Origin: Proteobacteria bacterium UBA4457
GTDB taxonomy: Bacteria; Pseudomonadota; Gammaproteobacteria; Ga0077536
Direction of reading: 5' to 3'
Length of the DNA: 30,015 nt
Assembly: GCA_002390205.1 (NCBI GenBank)
Contig: DGOV01000116.1
Location: forward strand, 466-30,480
This document shows positions 1 to 7,930 of this stretch, in pieces (the stretch's first letter is position 1; each line of letters begins with the position of its first letter). The notes beneath the pieces were generated by a model. It saw nothing but the letters and a program-made list of their open reading frames with translations. It had not been told where the DNA came from and made no database searches. The position numbers and the translations under genes are program-made.

Positions 1-69
1 ATATGACGCGGCAAGCACTATAGCTGTTGTAATATACGCTGACCAGACATAAAAGGCGTAACCTCCCAT
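1..69 (-). CDS. ccmD: CcmD, heme exporter subunit (partial, cut by window edge)
   Basis: Only the first 23 codons lie in the window. They begin MGGYAFYVWSAY and lead into a hydrophobic stretch, which is the classic N-terminus of CcmD, a very small single-pass inner-membrane protein. In the family CcmD helps release holo-CcmE from the CcmABC complex during cytochrome c maturation. The ATG lies 14 bases after the ccmC stop on the same strand, which is the usual ccmABCD order. The frame stays open to base 1. The protein is normally about 60-70 residues, so roughly two thirds of it and probably ccmE onward lie outside the window. Confidence 0.88.
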   Translation of the reverse strand, partial: MGGYAFYVWSAYITTAIVLAASY

Positions 70-83
70 TAGGAAAAAATTGT

Positions 84-845
84 TCACTGGTTATGCTCTT
101 TTTGCAGAGTGGAGGTCACTAAATTTTTGACCCAGGTTGAATTCTTATCATATTCTCGTATACCTATTCTGATGCGCGCCAAGCACATGATTATAAAATA
201 AAGTGTGAATGCAACGCTCATCACGATTAAAGGAATAAGCATGTCCAGATGAATCGACGGCGCGCCGATTTTAGACACCGTTGGCCCTTGATGAAGTGTA
301 CTCCACCATTGTACCGAATAGTGAATAATAGGGATGTTAACTGCACCGACTACTGTCATCAAAGCGCAGGCTTTTGCGGCGATGCGTCTATCTTCAATCG
401 CGTGGAAGAGCGCAATTATTCCAAAGTAGATGAAAAGTAAAAGCAATTCGGAAGTAAGGCGCGCGTCCCACACCCACCAAGTTCCCCACATCGGTTTGCC
501 CCAAATGGAGCCTGTAATAAGCGCAAGAAAAGTGAAAATTGCACCAAGGGGCGCGCAGGCGCGTAGAACTATTTCAGATAGTTTAACCCGCCAGATCAGA
601 GTGAGTATCGCGGCACCAAACATATTCATGTATACAAACATAGAAAGCCAAGCACTTGGCACATGTACATACATTATCCTGAAGCTCTCGCCTTGCTGAT
701 AGTCTTGGGGCGCAATCCAGAGAGCGCCGATTAAGCCATATACCAAGGTAAAAACGAAAGGTAAAACTAACCACCGAGACAATTTTAGGCTTAAAAAGTA
801 AAAGTTTTTTAGTGAGGCATATTTGTGTAATAAATTCGTCATCAT
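84..845 (-). CDS. ccmC: CcmC, heme-handling protein of cytochrome c maturation
   Basis: This is a 253-aa polytopic inner-membrane protein, close to the roughly 245 aa usual for the family. CcmC binds heme at the periplasmic face and loads it onto the chaperone CcmE. The tryptophan-rich WWD motif is visible at residues 120-129 (WGTWWVWDAR). The flanking histidines expected to act as axial heme ligands are present as H61 in YVHVPSAW and H175 or H185 in IHYSVQWWSTLHQ. I chose the ATG at 845 because it overlaps the ccmB stop by one base (TGATG), a typical coupled start. A second ATG follows directly at 842. A longer in-frame extension to 884 would run into ccmB and is unlikely. Confidence 0.95.
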   Translation of the reverse strand: MMTNLLHKYASLKNFYFLSLKLSRWLVLPFVFTLVYGLIGALWIAPQDYQQGESFRIMYVHVPSAWLSMFVYMNMFGAAILTLIWRVKLSEIVLRACAPLGAIFTFLALITGSIWGKPMWGTWWVWDARLTSELLLLFIYFGIIALFHAIEDRRIAAKACALMTVVGAVNIPIIHYSVQWWSTLHQGPTVSKIGAPSIHLDMLIPLIVMSVAFTLYFIIMCLARIRIGIREYDKNSTWVKNLVTSTLQKEHNQ

Positions 846-1522
846 CAGCCTAGTCTTATCCTTATGGCATGCGCCGTAGCCCAAGGAGCTACGGTCAGTG
901 AGAGAACAAACATGCCCCCGAGAAAGTACAATTCCGCCTCAGGAACTATCCCTAAAGAGGCATTTGTGGCAGCAGAGCTTCCAAATATAAGTAGCGGTAC
1001 AAAAAATGGCAGAGTGAGCATAACCAGTAGGAATCCTCCACCTCTTAACCCAACGGTTAGCGCACTTATTGACGCGCCTGTAAGGCTCATCGTCGCACTT
1101 CCAAGCATCAGGGTCAGCACGAGCACCCAGAGGGTTAGAAAGTTTAAATCTAACGCCCAACCTATTGGAAATGCAAGTAAGGCAATTGGCAGTCCTGAAA
1201 TAATCCAATGCCCTAGAGATTTCCCAATGCCTACGAGAACGAGATCAGCGCCAGAAAGGTGAATTATCTCGAGGGCTCCAGAGCCATAATCAGCTTTAAA
1301 AAGTGTCTCGAGAGACAGGCTGATTGCTAGAAGAGCCGCGGTCCACACTATACCACTTGCTATCGAATTAAATAGGCCGGGTACCGGCGGTATGGCAAAT
1401 GGGAACATAGTTAGCACAAGGACAAAAAATATTAAAGGATAAAAGATTTCGCTTGGGTTACGGAAAGTTTTCCGTAGCTCACGCGAAGTCGTTTCGTTTA
1501 CTGTTCGGGGAAACGGAGTCAT
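845..1522 (-). CDS. ccmB: CcmB, membrane subunit of the CcmAB ABC complex
   Basis: This 225-aa membrane protein matches the CcmB family in length (about 220 aa in E. coli) and in sequence landmarks. These are the N-terminal amphipathic segment RELRKTFRNPSEIFYPL, GIVWTAALLAISLSLETLF, a GHWIISGLP helix, and ALTVGLRGGGFLLVMLTLPFFVPLLIF read in separate parts. With CcmA it forms an ATPase that drives release of heme-loaded CcmE from CcmC. The start chosen at 1522 forms an ATGA overlap with the ccmA stop. A longer form starting at 1564 would overlap ccmA by about 45 bases and is less likely. Confidence 0.94.
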   Translation of the reverse strand: MTPFPRTVNETTSRELRKTFRNPSEIFYPLIFFVLVLTMFPFAIPPVPGLFNSIASGIVWTAALLAISLSLETLFKADYGSGALEIIHLSGADLVLVGIGKSLGHWIISGLPIALLAFPIGWALDLNFLTLWVLVLTLMLGSATMSLTGASISALTVGLRGGGFLLVMLTLPFFVPLLIFGSSAATNASLGIVPEAELYFLGGMFVLSLTVAPWATAHAIRIRLG

Positions 1523-2145
1523 ACAATCAATGGGAGCGAATAGTTTGTTACGTGGCTTTTGCAATTAAATTTCTGATGAGTGGCAAGCACAACGGCTCCT
1601 TTCCTATCTAGATGCGCATCAATCATGTTTTCTAGTTGCTTTTTTGAACTTGTGTCAAGGGCTGTGAAGGGCTCATCTAGGAGCCATAATGGAGCGTCAA
1701 ACATCAGTAGCCTAGCAAGAGACACCCGCTGTTTCTGCCCTGCTGAAAGTCGAGCAGTAGGGACATGCATTGATGTTTTTAGACCCAATGTTCCAAGCAC
1801 ACTGACTCCATCTCGGACAGGAGATGGAGTAGATACTTGTGACAAGAAATTAAGATTTTCTAGTGGGCTTAAATTTTCTTCCAAACCATGTCGGTGCCCA
1901 ATGTAGACCATCGAATTGCTAGAAGTAGTGATATTACCCACTTTTTCTTCTAGCCTTGCGACTCTCCCATTGTCGGGCATTATAAGCCCCGCCAGCGCTC
2001 GCAGAATAGTTGTTTTTCCGCTGCCGTTAGAGCCTGAGAGCTGGAGTATTTCACCACCTGAAACCGAGAGACTTAAATCGCGAACAACAAGATTTTGAGC
2101 TCTGGAAAGGGAGATATTTGTGACTTCTAGTATAGGCTTCGACAT
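1519..2145 (-). CDS. ccmA: CcmA, ATPase subunit of the cytochrome c maturation ABC complex
   Basis: This 208-aa cytoplasmic ATPase has the family length (207 aa in E. coli). The Walker A motif is GSNGSGKT near residues 38-45, the ABC signature is LSAGQKQRVSLARL, Walker B plus catalytic Glu is WLLDEPFTALD, and the switch His is in ATHQ. CcmA hydrolyses ATP to power heme release through the CcmABCD complex. It is the second gene of a minus-strand operon, 21 bases downstream of the 126-aa hypothetical gene. Its start has only a weak purine-rich ribosome binding site, which would fit coupling to the upstream gene. Confidence 0.95.
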   Translation of the reverse strand: MSKPILEVTNISLSRAQNLVVRDLSLSVSGGEILQLSGSNGSGKTTILRALAGLIMPDNGRVARLEEKVGNITTSSNSMVYIGHRHGLEENLSPLENLNFLSQVSTPSPVRDGVSVLGTLGLKTSMHVPTARLSAGQKQRVSLARLLMFDAPLWLLDEPFTALDTSSKKQLENMIDAHLDRKGAVVLATHQKFNCKSHVTNYSLPLIV

Positions 2146-2166
2146 GGTTTTATATTTCTATCTTGG

Positions 2167-2547
2167 CTAACCTCGGCCTCCGAACCCTCCTCGGTTTGGT
2201 TCTTGTCCTGGGACTACGATTCGTGATGCCTCTTCTCTGGCCATTTCTTGAGCTCTTTCTTGAAGTTTTTCTACAGCACCTTGAACGCCCTCAGGGAACA
2301 TCGTAAATGCTTCTTGTAAGTTTTTTGCCGGAATTGGAAATTGCACGGGAATAGGACCCATTTGAGTCATAAGGGTTGTATCACCGACAAACTGCCGATC
2401 GCGGCTACTGTCTTCCGTCCCATCTAAGGTTATAGGGATGAGCTGCTTTATATTGCCTGACTGAGTGTCAGTAATCGATTCTTCTCTAAATAAATTGGCA
2501 GTGTCTATTGTTAGTGTGTCTAATCCATTAGGGCTATCATCAACCAT
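2167..2547 (-). CDS. Hypothetical protein heading the ccm operon
   Basis: I do not recognise this 126-aa protein. It has no signal peptide and no membrane segment, so it is probably cytoplasmic. The N-terminal 60 residues are acidic and Thr/Asp-rich. A central segment, GPIPVQFPIPAKNLQEAF, is followed by a likely charged helix (residues about 85-108, with EKLQERAQEMAREEA). The tail is Gly/Arg-rich and ends RGGFGGRG. A strong ribosome binding site (GGAGGA, 6-7 bases before the ATG) makes it a real gene. It lies 21 bases upstream of ccmA on the same strand, so it should be co-transcribed with the cytochrome c maturation genes. A role in that process is only inferred from position. Confidence 0.8.
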   Translation of the reverse strand: MVDDSPNGLDTLTIDTANLFREESITDTQSGNIKQLIPITLDGTEDSSRDRQFVGDTTLMTQMGPIPVQFPIPAKNLQEAFTMFPEGVQGAVEKLQERAQEMAREEASRIVVPGQEPNRGGFGGRG

Positions 2548-2764
2548 TCTTGATCCTCCGGTTACAAATACTGGGACCTATGTTAACACGGCCTTCAGTT
2601 TTGAAACCTATTGTTAGTTATTCGCGTTTGCGTAATATACTACCGTTATAACGTTCTATTTTTTTTATAAGGTTACTAATTATTGTTCGGTTCTTCTGAC
2701 ATGTATGATGTTTTCACAGTGGCAGATGTCATGGGACCAATAACAGAGTAAAAAAAAGTTAATT

Positions 2765-2793
2765 TTGCCGAGAGTCTTAACAGGTAAATAATA
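2765..2793 (+). promoter_or_regulatory. Possible sigma-70 promoter for the polysaccharide operon
   Basis: A -35-like TTGCCG at 2765-2770 is followed by a 17-base spacer and a -10-like ATAATA at 2788-2793. Shifting by one base gives TAATAA with an 18-base spacer. The transcript would start near 2800, about 85 bases before the wbpE-like ATG. The match is by eye in A+T-rich DNA, so it is tentative. Confidence 0.35.
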
Positions 2794-2819
2794 AAACATT
2801 ACAGGCGTAATACTCTCGG
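2768..2819. repeat. 8-bp inverted repeat flanking the probable promoter
   Basis: CCGAGAGT at 2768-2775 is the exact reverse complement of ACTCTCGG at 2812-2819, with 36 bases between. The left arm overlaps the putative -35 box and the right arm falls just past the predicted start site. This layout suits a repressor bound at two half-sites or a weak stem in the 5' leader. Neither has been shown. Confidence 0.45.
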
Positions 2820-2885
2820 GTCTTTAGGGTTTCAATATTGTCATTAAGGGCGATAAGGCGAAAATACAGGAGCAATCTAAGCACA

Positions 2886-3992
2886 ATGAATTTTGTTGAT
2901 TTGCAAGGTCAGTATGAACAGCTTAAAGAGGATGTCGATCGGAGGATCCAAAAAGTCCTAAGCCATGGCCAATATATTTGTGGTCCCGAAGTAGCTGAGC
3001 TAGAGAAGGTTCTTGAGGACTATACAGGTGCTAGTCACTGTATTGGGGTATCCAGCGGCACTGATGCTCTTTTGATAGCATTAATGTCGGCAGGAGTCGG
3101 GGCCAATGATGAAGTCATCACTAGTCCGTTCACTTTTTTTGCTACTGCGGAAGTCATTAGCAGGCTTGGTGCCGTTCCCGTCTTTGTCGATATAGATAAA
3201 CATACTTATAACATAGACCCTTCTCTTATTGAGAAGGCTATTACAAAACGGACGAAAGTTGTGATGCCTGTGTCTCTCTACGGCCAGTGCGCTGACATGG
3301 ACAAAATAAACGAAGTCTCCTCTCGGCATGGGCTAGTAGTCATTGAGGATGGCGCGCAGAGTTTTGGTGCTGCGTATAAAGGGTCGAAATCCTGTTCTCT
3401 TTCGACTATCGGTTGCACAAGCTTTTTTCCTTCCAAACCCCTTGGATGCTATGGGGATGGTGGGGCTTGCTTTACTAACGATGCTGATATTGCCAAGCGG
3501 TTAAGAGAGATAAGTGCTCACGGGCAAGAGAGCCGATACAATCACACACGCCTAGGGTTAACGGGCAGGCTAGATACTATTCAGGCAGCAGTATTACTAT
3601 CCAAGATGACCACTTTCCCTGATGAGGTCGCTAGTCGAGCTAGAGTAGGAAAGTCATACTCTCAAAAATTCAACAGCAGCTGTGCTGAGAAACTCGTGAC
3701 GCCTTATATCCAAGACCACAATGACAGTGTCTTCGCTCAGTACACTATTCAGGTCGATCATCGCGACAGACTGCAGGCCTATTTAAGTAGCGTGAATATC
3801 CCGTCAGCAGTGCATTACCCTGTCGCGGTCAATCGACAGCCTGTGTTTGCTGGGCAAGATTGGGCGCAGCAAAAATTTGAAGTAGCTGACTATGTCGCCG
3901 CTAGAGTTCTTAGTTTGCCTATGCACCCATATTTATCTGAATCAGATCAAGTATCTGTTGTTTCTGCTGTAACTGCGTTCCTTGCTGATTAA
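2886..3992 (+). CDS. wbpE: WbpE-like PLP-dependent sugar aminotransferase
   Basis: This 368-aa protein belongs to the DegT/DnrJ/EryC1/StrS aminotransferases and closely resembles Pseudomonas WbpE. That enzyme aminates UDP-3-keto-GlcNAcA at C3 using glutamate, toward UDP-2,3-diamino sugar uronates. Visible landmarks are SSGTDALLIALMSAG (residues about 56-70), PVSLYGQCADMD (128-139), IEDGAQSFGAAYKG (153-166), and FFPSKPLGCYGDGGA with K184 as the likely PLP lysine. SLPMHPYL lies near the C-terminus. I chose the ATG at 2886 because family members begin at this FVDLxxQY stretch; an upstream TTG at 2838 is possible but unlikely. It leads the polysaccharide operon. The partner genes wbpA, wbpB and wbpD are not in the window. 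Confidence 0.9.
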   Translation: MNFVDLQGQYEQLKEDVDRRIQKVLSHGQYICGPEVAELEKVLEDYTGASHCIGVSSGTDALLIALMSAGVGANDEVITSPFTFFATAEVISRLGAVPVFVDIDKHTYNIDPSLIEKAITKRTKVVMPVSLYGQCADMDKINEVSSRHGLVVIEDGAQSFGAAYKGSKSCSLSTIGCTSFFPSKPLGCYGDGGACFTNDADIAKRLREISAHGQESRYNHTRLGLTGRLDTIQAAVLLSKMTTFPDEVASRARVGKSYSQKFNSSCAEKLVTPYIQDHNDSVFAQYTIQVDHRDRLQAYLSSVNIPSAVHYPVAVNRQPVFAGQDWAQQKFEVADYVAARVLSLPMHPYLSESDQVSVVSAVTAFLAD

Positions 3993-4064
3993 CCTATTGC
4001 AAATATTCTTGGGGTACGCAATGGATGCTGATAGAAATGCTAGATGTTGGAGAGGAAATTAAAC

Positions 4065-5009
4065 TTGTCTTTACGTATTTTTGTTACAGGAGCGGATGGC
4101 TTTATAGGCCGGTGCGTGTGCAGGGATTTAATTGAGCGAGGACATGCGGTTACTGCTGTTAGCCGCAATGGTGCAGTCTGCCTAGGAGCTACGAAAACAT
4201 TAGTTTCTGGCCTGATTAATGCTAATAAAGACTGGGATAATGACTTATGTGAGATCGATGTTGTGATCCACCTGGCAGGAGTGACTCACTCCTCCTATGG
4301 CCAAGACAGGAACTTGCTTGAGCATTATCGTGACATAAATGTAGGGGGCACATTTGGGCTTGCCAAACAGGCTCATGAGTCTGGCGTCAAAAGTTTTATT
4401 TTCATGAGCTCTATCAAGGTTAACGGTGACATAACAGAATCAGTTAATGATCCAATGAGCCCTGAAAGGGCGCCCGATCCTAAAGATTATTATGGGGTAA
4501 CAAAGTGGGAGGCTGAGAAAAGCCTTCTTTCTATACCTGGGCTTACCGGAAGTATATTGAGAGCATCGCTTGTCTATGGACCTGGGCAAAAAGGCAATTT
4601 AGATAGCCTCTGTAAGGCAATATTGAAAAGAGTTCCTATGCCTTTAGCAAGGATAGACAACCAACGGAGCTTTATATATGTAGAGAATCTCGTGACTGCA
4701 GTTGCAGCAGCAGTGGAACGAACGAACTCAGGATTTGAAGTGTTCACTTTAGCAGATGTTCACGTTTCTACACCCGAGCTGATCTCCGCATTAGCCAAAG
4801 CTCTTGGCCGACGTGCTTATCTTTTTCCTTTTCCTCTTGGACTTCTTAAAGTGCTAGCCGCAGTCGCTAACAAATCTCCGGAATATGCTCGTCTAACTGA
4901 ATCGTTGCTAGTTGACTCGTCAGATGCTCATGCGATATTGGGTTGGAGCCCGGAAATTTCTTTTGCAGAAGCAGTCCAGTTGACAGGAGCTTCCTACTTA
5001 GATGAGTAA
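4065..5009 (+). CDS. NAD-dependent sugar-nucleotide epimerase/dehydratase (WbpK/WbpV-like)
   Basis: This is a 314-aa extended short-chain dehydrogenase. The Rossmann motif GADGFIG sits near residue 9. The catalytic set is the Ser in MSSIKVNG and the YxxxK in YGVTKWEAEKS. Such enzymes interconvert UDP-HexNAc or 4-keto sugars. Position directly before a WbpL-like transferase matches wbpK or wbpV in Pseudomonas O-antigen clusters, but the substrate cannot be assigned. I chose the TTG at 4065 because AGAGGA at 4051-4056 lies 8 bases before it, giving MSLRIFVTGADGF. The upstream ATG at 4044 has no ribosome binding site and would add seven atypical residues. The end overlaps the next gene by 8 bases. 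Confidence 0.85.
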   Translation: MSLRIFVTGADGFIGRCVCRDLIERGHAVTAVSRNGAVCLGATKTLVSGLINANKDWDNDLCEIDVVIHLAGVTHSSYGQDRNLLEHYRDINVGGTFGLAKQAHESGVKSFIFMSSIKVNGDITESVNDPMSPERAPDPKDYYGVTKWEAEKSLLSIPGLTGSILRASLVYGPGQKGNLDSLCKAILKRVPMPLARIDNQRSFIYVENLVTAVAAAVERTNSGFEVFTLADVHVSTPELISALAKALGRRAYLFPFPLGLLKVLAAVANKSPEYARLTESLLVDSSDAHAILGWSPEISFAEAVQLTGASYLDE

Positions 5010-6024
5010 TATTTTTTTATTTGAATTTTTTATCGCTCCATTTTTCCTGTCTATTTTAGTAACTGCCTTGTCATGTTTCGTTTTAAACAAAATGCAAATT
5101 GTCGATGTGCCTAACGAGCGAAGTTTGCATCGACGTGTCGTGCCGAGAGGCGGAGGGATTGCTATAGCAGTAGTCTTTCTTAGTTATCAAATAGTATTCC
5201 TTGATTTTTCTTCTGAAGGCGGATTCAGCTTTTCTACACAAGAGCAAAACTCGGTTTTAGTATGGTTAATCTGTGGAATATCGTTTGCTATGATAGGTGG
5301 GCTGGATGACTGGAAGCCGCGGAGTGCCTTATGGCGACTTACAGGACAAGTGTTGCTGTCCATTTTGTTCGTGTCGTTTTGTTTGCCCTCCCATTTCCCC
5401 ATCGATAGTCTCCTCTTGGCTGGCGTCGTTTTCCTCATTGTTTTTAAGGTCAACGTGTTTAATTTTTTGGACGGAGCAGACGGTTATGCGAGTAGTCAAG
5501 CAATCTTATTTATCCTTGGTTATGTTTTGTGTGGATCGACTTTTTTCTCCCTAGAGCTTCTAGCGTTGTGCTGGGTCTTAGCAGGTGCAATTTTTGGGTT
5601 CCTCTTATTTAATATTCATCCTGCTCGTATTTTTCTAGGAGATCTTGGCAGCTACTTCATCGGATTCCAGTTGATCGCAATTTCTATTTTCGGAACAACT
5701 GAAGGTGTACCTATAGGTGTACCTTTCATTTTACTTTCCCCCTTTATTTGTGATGCATTACCGACCCTCCTTAAAAGAATAATTAAAAGAGAGAAGTGGT
5801 GGTCTGCGCATCGCGAGCACGCCTACCAGAGGTTTGTGCTCAGTGGTATGGGTGTGCGAGCTCTCAATCTGTGGTTGGTAGTTATGAATTTGTGTATATG
5901 TTGGCCAGTAGCATGGTTAGTGACGGAAGGTGTAGTTGACTCGACTTGGGGGATTGGATGCGTATACGCTTTTCTCATAATCATCTGGTACTATGCCCCC
6001 AAAAGCATTGAAGACAATCAGTAG
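5002..6024 (+). CDS. wbpL: WbpL-like polyprenyl-phosphate sugar-1-phosphate transferase
   Basis: This 340-aa multi-pass membrane protein belongs to the MraY/WecA family. It transfers an N-acetylhexosamine-1-phosphate, in WbpL a FucNAc- or QuiNAc-type sugar, from its UDP form to undecaprenyl phosphate, which starts O-antigen synthesis. Visible family motifs are GGLDDW with D102-D103, NFLDGADG at 154-161 (usually NFMDGxDG), FLGDLGS at 211-217, and the cytoplasmic HREHAYQR at 270-277. Its length equals that of Pseudomonas WbpL (about 339). The ATG lies inside the end of the epimerase gene with AGGAG ahead of it, so the two are coupled. The next gene starts inside its 3' end. Confidence 0.9.
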   Translation: MSNIFLFEFFIAPFFLSILVTALSCFVLNKMQIVDVPNERSLHRRVVPRGGGIAIAVVFLSYQIVFLDFSSEGGFSFSTQEQNSVLVWLICGISFAMIGGLDDWKPRSALWRLTGQVLLSILFVSFCLPSHFPIDSLLLAGVVFLIVFKVNVFNFLDGADGYASSQAILFILGYVLCGSTFFSLELLALCWVLAGAIFGFLLFNIHPARIFLGDLGSYFIGFQLIAISIFGTTEGVPIGVPFILLSPFICDALPTLLKRIIKREKWWSAHREHAYQRFVLSGMGVRALNLWLVVMNLCICWPVAWLVTEGVVDSTWGIGCVYAFLIIIWYYAPKSIEDNQ

Positions 6025-7930
6025 AAATTCATTTGAACCATTTTCTGAACGACCCATGAGCCCTAAGATTAAAATAGCCATACATGACTTGCTGGCTGTT
6101 TCGGTGGCTTGGGTGGGTGCTCTTTGGGCGAGGTTCAATTTTGAAGTCCCTCCAGCTGGATTTATTGATGCTAACCTTGAGACGTTGCCCGCGGTCATTG
6201 TTCTACAGGGACTGATTTTCAATGCTTTTCACTTGTATCGAGGGCAATGGCGATTTGCCAGTGTTCAAGATCTTATCCGGGTTGTAGGCTGTGCCACGTT
6301 AGGAAGTATGTCTTTGGGGCTAGCGGCCTTACTTTTCCAAGTACAGTCAATCCCGCGCAGTATGTTTTTGCTTTTTCCTGTCTTTTTAATCTTTATTTTA
6401 GGAGGGTCTCGATTAGTTTTCCGCTTGTGGAAGGATCGAGAGCTGGGGCTTCTCTCCATGCATTCTGGAGAGAGAGTCCTGATCGTCGGTGCAGGGCATG
6501 CTGGAGAAGGATTGCTAAGAGAACTTAGGAGAAGCCAGCAGTATTTGGTGGTCGGGTTCGTTGACGACAACCCATCGCTTCTAAGTTCTCGCATACACGG
6601 CCTCTCTGTCTTGGGAGGAGTCGAAAACATTGCTAACATAGTTACTCGGTTCGACATTCATTTGGTGATCATTGCAGTGCCGTCGGCTAACGCTCAAGAG
6701 ATGCAGCAGATAGTACAAGCCTGTGCTTTAAGCGGAGCAGACTACCGAACCTTGCCGAAGCTATTAGATTTAGTAGATCAAAAAGTTGGTTTGGAAAAAG
6801 TTCGGCAGGTAGCCATAGACGACCTATTAGGCCGAGAAAAAATTCGGTTGGATTGGGATAAAATGCAGAATGCACTGTCTTCTTCGGTCATTTTGGTTAC
6901 GGGTGGTGGTGGATCCGTGGGTATTGAATTATGTCGCCAGCTATGTAGGTTAGGAATCTCTCGGCTAGTTGTGTTTGATAACAGCGAATTAAATTTATAC
7001 CAAGCAGAAAGAGAGATCGGGAATAATTATCCAGGCATAGAGTCTTTCTTTATGCTTGGAGATGTGCGCGATACTTCGGCATTGGACTTTGCTTTTAAAA
7101 AATTCAGTCCTGAACATGTTTTTCACGCAGCCGCATATAAGCATGTACCTATACTTGAGAAATATACGCGAGAGGCGATCAGCAATAACATCTTAGGTAC
7201 GCGTAATGTTGCGGATCTAGCCAGTGCTCACAACTGTGATAGCTTTGTTTTGATCTCTTCGGATAAAGCCGTCAACCCTTCTAGTGTCATGGGAGCAACT
7301 AAGCGATTTGCCGAAATGTTGTGCGTGCATAAAAACGAGCAATCCACGACTAATTACATCACGGTCCGCTTTGGTAATGTTCTTGGTTCTACGGGCAGTG
7401 TTGTGCCTTTGTTTCAAAGTCAGATATCTGAAGGTGGCCCCGTGACAGTTACGCATCCTGAGGCAACGCGATATTTTATGGCAGTTTCGGAAGCTTGCCA
7501 GTTGATTTTGGAGGCAAGTGTAGTTGGTTCAGGGGGAGAGGTTTTTGTTCTAGATATGGGCAACCCTATCAATATAACGTTCTTGGCCGAGCAAGTTATA
7601 CGGCTTTCCGGACATGTACCGAATAAAGACATTAAGATCGTTTATACAGGTTTGCGTGGTGGTGAAAAAATCGATGAAGAGCTTTTCTACGAGCATGAAA
7701 GTCCAGATGAGACGAGTCATGAAAAATTGCTTTTAGCGTCACATAAAAAATTAGAAGAGAAATTAATGTCTGGCTTTTTAGATGGCTTCAAAGATGCGGT
7801 GGATTGTTATGATGAGGACGAATGCTTTACGTTGTTGTCTTCTTTTTGCCCGAGCCTTCGAGAGACTAGTTCTGAGCTTTCAGACTTTGCTACTGAGGAT
7901 TCCAGAGGTAATAAGAATTATGAGCTATAA
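5993..7930 (+). CDS. wbpM: WbpM-like UDP-GlcNAc 4,6-dehydratase (membrane-bound nucleoside-diphosphate sugar dehydratase)
   Basis: This 645-aa protein has an N-terminal region with about four membrane segments (residues 25-140), a Rossmann-like domain starting RVLIVGAGHAGEG (161-173), the linker motif DDLLGRE (276-282), and a catalytic SDR domain with TGGGGSVG at 303-310. The active-site segment SSDKAVNPSSVMGATK contains M433-xxx-K437, the Met-for-Tyr exchange typical of the large WbpM/CapD class. The enzyme makes the 4-keto-6-deoxy precursor of QuiNAc or FucNAc. The ATG at 5993 overlaps wbpL by 32 bases. An internal ATG at 6056 is also possible; neither has a strong ribosome binding site. 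It also overlaps galU. Confidence 0.92.
   Translation: MPPKALKTISRNSFEPFSERPMSPKIKIAIHDLLAVSVAWVGALWARFNFEVPPAGFIDANLETLPAVIVLQGLIFNAFHLYRGQWRFASVQDLIRVVGCATLGSMSLGLAALLFQVQSIPRSMFLLFPVFLIFILGGSRLVFRLWKDRELGLLSMHSGERVLIVGAGHAGEGLLRELRRSQQYLVVGFVDDNPSLLSSRIHGLSVLGGVENIANIVTRFDIHLVIIAVPSANAQEMQQIVQACALSGADYRTLPKLLDLVDQKVGLEKVRQVAIDDLLGREKIRLDWDKMQNALSSSVILVTGGGGSVGIELCRQLCRLGISRLVVFDNSELNLYQAEREIGNNYPGIESFFMLGDVRDTSALDFAFKKFSPEHVFHAAAYKHVPILEKYTREAISNNILGTRNVADLASAHNCDSFVLISSDKAVNPSSVMGATKRFAEMLCVHKNEQSTTNYITVRFGNVLGSTGSVVPLFQSQISEGGPVTVTHPEATRYFMAVSEACQLILEASVVGSGGEVFVLDMGNPINITFLAEQVIRLSGHVPNKDIKIVYTGLRGGEKIDEELFYEHESPDETSHEKLLLASHKKLEEKLMSGFLDGFKDAVDCYDEDECFTLLSSFCPSLRETSSELSDFATEDSRGNKNYEL

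Larger units (their letters stand above)
2548..2885. other. Divergent intergenic region between the ccm operon and the polysaccharide genes
   Basis: These 338 bases hold no convincing gene. They separate a minus-strand from a plus-strand operon, so promoters for both are expected. The sequence is A+T-rich with runs of T and A. It contains a 10-base palindrome, CGTTATAACG, at 2644-2653, a possible sigma-70 promoter at 2765-2793, and an 8-base inverted repeat at 2768-2775 and 2812-2819. No JUMPstart/ops element of the kind that precedes many O-antigen operons was found here. A TTG at 2838 could extend the next gene in frame, but it lacks support. Confidence 0.6.

Noticed and set aside
2548..2885. 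JUMPstart/ops element before the polysaccharide operon
   Set aside because: The GGCGGTAGCGT core is not present in the intergenic region.
7782..7919. N-terminal extension of GalU
   Set aside because: It lies in the 3' part of wbpM in another frame; the family N-terminus starts at the ATG at 7920.
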